From Cryptomeria japonica (lineage: Eukaryota > Streptophyta > Pinopsida > Cupressales > Cupressaceae): a stretch of DNA of 64,000 bases. The notes beneath the pieces were generated by a model. It did no database searches, was not told the DNA's origin, and saw only the letters and a program-made list of their open reading frames with translations. Below, piece after piece: positions 58,355-64,000 of this stretch (positions within the stretch are counted from its first letter, which is position 1; every line of letters starts with the position of its first letter). The stretch spans positions 602,702,709 to 602,766,708 of the forward strand of contig NC_081413.1 of assembly GCF_030272615.1 (NCBI RefSeq), read 5' to 3'. The position numbers and the translations under genes are program-made.

Positions 58355-58949
58355 TTTTATGATGTAGGGTAGGTCACATTTTGGGTGTATAGGGACCTAC
58401 CTTTGTATATTGATCCACACATATATATATACATTCTTCTTTGTCTCAAACGTGTTATCTTTAATGCCGAAACAATGTGTATTGTGATTAAAGTTAATAC
58501 ATTTGGTAGATGCACATGTATGTTCTGAATTTAATTTCCATGTGACTGATTTCTCAATGCTCCATGATTAAATTGATACATGTGTGAATTAATTAAAAAT
58601 ATTTGATCAAGTACTACATTGATGATAGGGAAGAAAGTATGTATTAAGCCTACAAATCATATAACCAATGTGATTTAATTTGAGTTTAAACACAACATGA
58701 CATGATTCAACTTAACACATAAAAACATTGTATAATATGTCAACATAATGAAAATGTAAATCTTTTGTAATTTACATAAATGAATTCAAGACAAACCATA
58801 AAGTAAAGAAACATGCTTGTCAGGAACGAAGCAATATAGATTAAACAAAACATCATTTAATTCTATTTGCTCTAACAAAGATATGCTAACATATTATCCA
58901 ATTTTGAAGAAGTGAGGAAGGAAATAGATAAATGATAGGGAATGAGAAA
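58355..58949. other. Spacer between the convergent PMD gene and Gypsy pol
   Basis: About 600 bp of AT-rich DNA without ORFs between the PMD stop and the integrase stop. It presumably holds the 3' ends of both transcripts, but no signal is decisive. Confidence 0.55.
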
Positions 58950-61900
58950 TTAAGCATAGTATCTATGCAAGTGCATAGCGTTTATAGGGTCTTTAAGAGG
59001 CGTACCATCTACATCCGCTATTTTGTAAGCACCTGATCCATAATCTTCAATAACGATAGACGGTCCAAGCCAATTAGGACTAAATTTTCCCTTTTCTTCA
59101 GGTAAGGCATTCACATTGCGCTGATTCTCATAGAGCACTAAGTCACCCACTGAGAAGGAACGTTGAATAACCTTATCATTATAGCTTCGTTGTAGAGTTT
59201 TGTGATATGCTTGAATATGCCCAAGAGCATTTATACGCTGTTCATCAAGCATCTCAAGCTGTTGAAGTCTTTGTTCTCTATAGGAGTCATCATCTACTAT
59301 ACCTTTGAGAGAAACTCTAAGTGATGGAATCTCTAATTCTAAAGGCATAATAGCATCACCACCATAAACAAGATTATAAGGAGTAGTTCCTGTGGCAATT
59401 CATACACTCGTTCGGTAGGCCCAAAGAGCATAGATTAGCTGAGCACTCCAATCCTTACCATGCTTATTCACGGTTTTGCGAAGAATTTGTTCGATTATTT
59501 TATTGGATGATTCGGCTTGACCATTTGATTGAGGATAGTATGGTGTAGAAAATCGATGTTTGATATGATATTTCTCGAGGAATTGCTTCACGTCTTTATT
59601 CTTAAATGATGTCCCATTATCAGAGATTATAGTGGAAGGTATCCCAAATCGAGAAATAATGTTTTCTAGAAGAAATCGACAAATCACTTCAGCGGTGGTA
59701 GAGCGAAGAGGAACAACTTCTACCCACTTTGTAAAGTAATCTGTTGCGGTTATAATGAAAATATGTCCTTGAGATGAAGGAGGAGAGATTTTACCGATGA
59801 GATCCAACCCCCATGCAGAGAAAGGCCAAGAGGCTACCTGAGAATGGAGTTCTTGGGCAGGAGCATGAATCAAATTATTGTGTTGTTGACATTGATGACA
59901 TTTCTTAACAAATGAAAAAGAATCCTGCTGCATAGTTTGCCAATAATATCCCATACGAAGTAATCTTTGAACCAAGGATTTACCTCCAAAATGCCCCCCA
60001 CAGGCACCTGAATGTGCCTCTTCAAGAGCAATAGGGATTTCTGATTTGTTAAGACAGCGAAGGAGAAGACTGTTATAACCCCTTTGGTAAAGAACATTAG
60101 AAAGAATGATATACCTAGCAGACAACTTGTGAACTCTAGCCCTGGTGTTCCTATTGGCGGAATTAGGAAAGGTACCATCAGTCAAGTATCTTACGATATG
60201 CGAGTACCATTCATCTGAGTCTATGAAGTCACAACATGTCACTAGGCTGGAATCATCTACAATAGCTGGAGAAGTAAGGTTGTGAATAACAAATTTAAGA
60301 TCAACCATAGGGTCCTCTAAAGATACAAGAGAAGCCACACATGCCATTGCATCTGCATGTCGATTATCTTTTCGAAGAACAGGTTCTATGGTGTAAGAAT
60401 CAAATTTTTGTAACAAAGAGATAGCAAGGTCTTTATATTGTGATAACTTGTCTTGTTTTGCTTGATACAGTCCTGTTACTTGTCTTATAATCAGTTGAGA
60501 ATCTCCAAAAATATGTATGTGTTTTATATTCAAAGCTAAGGCTACCTTTATTCCTGCTATAAGAGCCTCATACTCAGCAATGTTATTGGTACATAGGAAA
60601 TTGAGATGGTAAGATAAGGGAATGGACTTCTTTGTAGGAGAAATCAGAACAACACCTGCCCCTGATCTCGTATGACACTTAGAGCCATCAAAGTATAACT
60701 CCCAAGTTTCATCTTTCTCTGTACAAAGGATGAAGTCGTCAGGAAAAGACTCAGGGTTAGGGAGGGAGAAAGGTGAAGGGGCCTCAACCAAGTGATCGGT
60801 CAGCACTTGCCCTTTAATTGCTCTTTCTGAAACAAATTTAAGGTCAAATTCAGTTAACATCATAACCCACTTAGCTAGGCGTCCTGATAAATCAGTTTTA
60901 GAGAAAAGATGCTTCAACGGATCAAACTTTACCATGACGTGGACTTCTGAATTTAAGAGATAGTGTCTCAATTTCTGAGTCGCAAACACCAAGGCCAAGC
61001 ATTGTCTTTCTATCGTATAATATCAGGTCTCATAATCGAGTAAGGTACGACTTATATAATAAACCGGACACTCCTTACCATCTTTATCATGTTGTGCCAA
61101 TAATGCTGCAAGAGCATGAGAGGAAGCAGCTGTATAAAGAATGAAGGGTTTAGAAGGTTCGGTCGGTCGAAGGATAGGAGGATTAGCCAAATATACTTTT
61201 AAATCTTCAAATGCTTGTTGACAGTCTTCATTCCATTGAAAAGTGATATTCTTTTTGAGAAGTTGAGTGAAAGGAAAAGTACGATCCGCAAGTTGAGATA
61301 CAAACCTACGAATAGCTTGAATCTTTCCTTGTAAGCTTTTGAGTTGAGACACATTTCTAGGAGGTGGCATGTTGACAATAGCATCTATTTTCTTAGTATC
61401 CACCTCAATCCCACGATGCAAAACTATGAATCCTAATAGTTTTCCACTATCCACACCAAAAACACATTTTCGGGGATTCAAGGGCATGTGATATTTACGA
61501 ATTCTTTCAAAGATTTGACGAAGGATTTTAATATGATCTATACAAAAAATGGATTTGGCTAAAACATCATCAACACAGTCTTCTAAAATCTTATGCATGT
61601 AATCGTGAAAGATAAGGGTCATCGCTCATTGATAAGTTGCGTCGGCGTTTTTAAGTCCGAAAGGCATCATTATCCAACAAAACGTACCCCAAGGAGTGGT
61701 GAAAGCGGTTTTGAATTGATCTTGAGGGTTAATGAAAATTTGATTGTATCCTGAAAAACCATCCATGAAGGATAACAAGGCATGTCCTGCCATAGAATCA
61801 ACTATCATGTCAATGTTTGGAAGAGGGAAATCATCTTTTAAAGAAGCCTTATTTAAATCTCGGAAATCGGTACACATTCTTATTTTATTATCTGGTTTAG

Positions 61901-63947
61901 CCACAGCGACAATATTTGAAATCCATGGGGAATAGTCAATAGGGCGGATAAATCCAGCCTCCAATAATTTTTCAATCTCAGCCTTAACCAGCAGAGCCAC
62001 CTTAGGATTCATTTTTTGAATCTTTTGTTTCACGGGCTTAGCATCAGGGACTAAGACAATATTATGGGTAACAATCTTAGGATCTATACCAGGCATGTCA
62101 AAGTATGTCCAAGCAAAGATCTTGGGGAATTCATGCAATAAATCATCATATTGTTTTTGTTCCTCTTCGTCTAGACATTTTCCAATTTTAATAACTTTTT
62201 CTTCATTGCAAGGATCCATCTTAACATCAGTGGTGTCACTTATGAGAAGATTACTTTGTTGAGGAGTATCCTTTAGCTGAGGGAATTCTTTCACAATCTC
62301 ATCATTATCAATCTCTTTTCCAAAATAGGCTTCAGTGTTCAAACAATAAGGGAGTCCCCTATTGTGATGATAACAAGGAAGAGTATCATATGCTCCTAAA
62401 AACTTAGCTAAAGCATCATCGGTAGGAAAAACATCCAAAGCACAAGCACACGAAGGATCTTCATCAATATACTCGGGGTGTTGCATTGATAGAGATGTAG
62501 AAATAGTATTAACACTAATACATGGTCTCCTCGAAGCCTTATTGCGCTTACAGGGATTATAGCCAAGTCCAAAGGCATAATTGTGAAGATTATTCTCTAG
62601 AGGAACTTTTATCCCTTGTTCATGAGCGCCACAACCATTTCCATGATACCCATACTTAGCAAAAATGCGAAAACCACGACCATAACGATTAGCCATTTCA
62701 GAAAGAGAAGGTGGTTTTTCATAAGACAAAGAGTCAAACTCTTCAGAATTAGAGGTGTGAGGAGAAGAAGTTTGAGAAGCGGCCACGAAGTTATTACTCA
62801 TAGGTCTAGGTAATGTTGATTGATTTTTAGCTTCTTCCTTCTTTTCAACTTTAAGCTCTCTAGAAGGAACCTTATATTCACCCACAAAGGTAGGGTTAAA
62901 ATCAAGAGATCCCCAATCATCATCTGCGAGAATCTTCTCAGGATCAAAGTCCTTCTTATGTGTAGTTTCAAATCGAGAAGAGTCTTCTTCAGGAGCTCCA
63001 GACTCATCCAAAGAATTTTGATCATCAGAGAGCAAGGATTCACCGATAAGTATCTTGCTTAAAGAGTCATCACTAGACGAGGACATCTTAGAAGAACCCC
63101 CTTTGGAAGTAGATGTTTGCAAACAAGCTTGAAAATTAGTATCACCTATCAAGGTATATGTCTTATTGTTATAAATAAATTTAATTTGTCTATGCAATGT
63201 AGAGGGGATAGCTTGCATACTGTGAATCCAAGGTCTCCCTAATAGCAAGTTGTATGTTAGATTTCCCGACATAACATGGATAGGAGTAGGCAAAGTAATA
63301 GGCCCCACTGTGAGGGGTAAGGTGATAATACCTAATGAAGTCTTAGCCACATTGTCAAAGCCTCGAATAGGATGAGAGTCAGGCTCAATTAGGGATGTAT
63401 CCACATTCATCTTATGCAAAAGATTAATGCTACACACATTGAGACCAGAGCCATTATTTACTAGTGTTCGTCTTATAGCAGTGTCTTTCATGATAACCAC
63501 AATCATCAAGGGATCATACTGATGTTGAATTTCACTAGTAGGCAACTCATCTTGGGTAAACACAATTTGAGCTTTAGGATTCATCACAGAGTTAACCAAA
63601 GATGCTATATTACTAGATGTGTTCGGTGGAGGAACATTCAAATCTTTCAAAGCATCTTGTAACATTCCGTGATGAGCAGAAGAAGTTTGAATCAAATCCC
63701 AAAGGGATATCTTAGCAGGGGTAGCCTTAAGTTGTTCTATGAGATCATATTCCTTACTAAGAACTTGTGAAATACGTGGAGCTTGCGGAAGAATTGGTTG
63801 AGGATTCGGAAGAGAAACTGGAATAACAGGAGGAGGACTAGGCTGCCTATTATTTCTGGTATGATAAGTATGGGCAACCGCATGATAACTCTCTCTAGTT
63901 AATTGCTTGGCATAATTATAAGGACTTATAGGTTTTCTTCCTTGCAC
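58950..63947 (-). pseudogene. Gypsy (Tat) pol polyprotein, one frame with three TGA stops
   Basis: All four open pieces (63947-61626, 61622-61023, 60998-59400, 59348-58950) share one frame, so only the TGA codons at 61626, 61023 and 59400 interrupt it. Order: gag/pol linker; protease near 63450, where the usual DNGS reads NNGS; RT (FRDLNKASLKDDFPLPNID, FSGYNQIFINP, FGLKNADATYQ) with CVDD at 61566-61577 instead of YVDD; first RNase H (FILYTAASSHALAALLAQH). A second, archaeal-type RNase H (YFDGSKCHTRSGAGVVL, IAEYEALIAGI, GDSQLIIRQVTG, HADAMA) and integrase (HSGACGG, CHQC; WGLDLIGKI, IISDNGTSF, PQSNGQAE) follow. The tail ends YKIADVDGTPL. The reading continues to about the right edge. Confidence 0.93.
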
Positions 63948-64000
63948 AGTGATGATAGGTTTATTTGGAGTAATAAAGGAATCATACCCTTCTTAGACAG

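Larger units (their letters stand above)
53690..64000 (-). mobile_element. Ty3/Gypsy retrotransposon, Tat lineage, with antisense PMD gene (cut by window edge)
   Basis: The minus-strand order is protease, RT, RNase H, a second RNase H, integrase, then a spacer, an antisense gene, a polypurine tract and a 1648-bp 3' LTR (53690-55337). The second, archaeal-type RNase H (YFDGSKCHTRSGAGVVL) between RNase H and integrase is the mark of Tat elements (Ogre/Retand-like). Gag, primer-binding site and 5' LTR lie beyond 64000. It landed in a Copia 4 fragment. The coding part has no frameshift in 5 kb, so it is the best preserved element here. Confidence 0.92.

Noticed and set aside
62616-63062. ORFs opposite the Gypsy pol linker
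   Set aside because: Shadows of the continuous pol frame.

Overview
This is nuclear DNA of a seed plant. It is AT-rich, carries one intron-rich receptor-kinase gene, and is otherwise dominated by old, nested retrotransposons. The size of the retroelement load, the long TE-filled intron and the Tat-lineage Gypsy element suggest a large genome such as a conifer's, but that is inference. There is no sign of bacterial, organellar or viral DNA.

Layout from left to right. 14-5052 is a decayed Copia element on the minus strand with paired 362-bp LTRs. 5.3-7.66 kb is a partial duplicate of the first exon and upstream region of the receptor-kinase gene found further right, followed by LINE debris. 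7.68-8.33 kb is unclassified and 8.33-8.74 kb is a Copia scrap. 8.74-14.57 kb is an LTR element (called A here) with a gag-like ORF and a long unrecognised ORF but no visible reverse transcriptase. 14.57-33.15 kb is a three-level nest on the minus strand: a LINE is split by a SIRE-like Copia (17781-32660), which is itself split by a third Copia (20704-26893, perfect 5-bp target duplication).

33862-42602 (minus) is the one apparently functional cellular gene: a 13-exon malectin-like/LRR receptor kinase whose reading frame stays open across every splice junction I could place. Its 4.2-kb first intron contains a LINE RNase H remnant and a small gag-only LTR element. Its upstream region and the duplicate near 6.5 kb carry repeated modules with tRNA-like A and B boxes (SINE-like). 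45.0-50.23 kb is a LINE RNase H remnant split by an internally deleted Copia (45950-49988). 50.2-53.7 kb holds two partial copies of another Copia family and an unrecognised ORF.

53690 to the right edge is a Ty3/Gypsy element of the Tat lineage on the minus strand (protease, RT, two RNase H domains, integrase; its gag and 5' LTR lie beyond the window). Between its integrase and its 3' LTR, on the opposite strand, sits a three-exon gene for a plant-mobile-domain (PMD) protein. This gene, with its introns and the GC-rich motif it shares with the LTR, is the most interesting object in the window. The stop codons in the element's pol and in the PMD gene all fit CGA to TGA changes, so inactivation looks driven by methyl-CpG decay.
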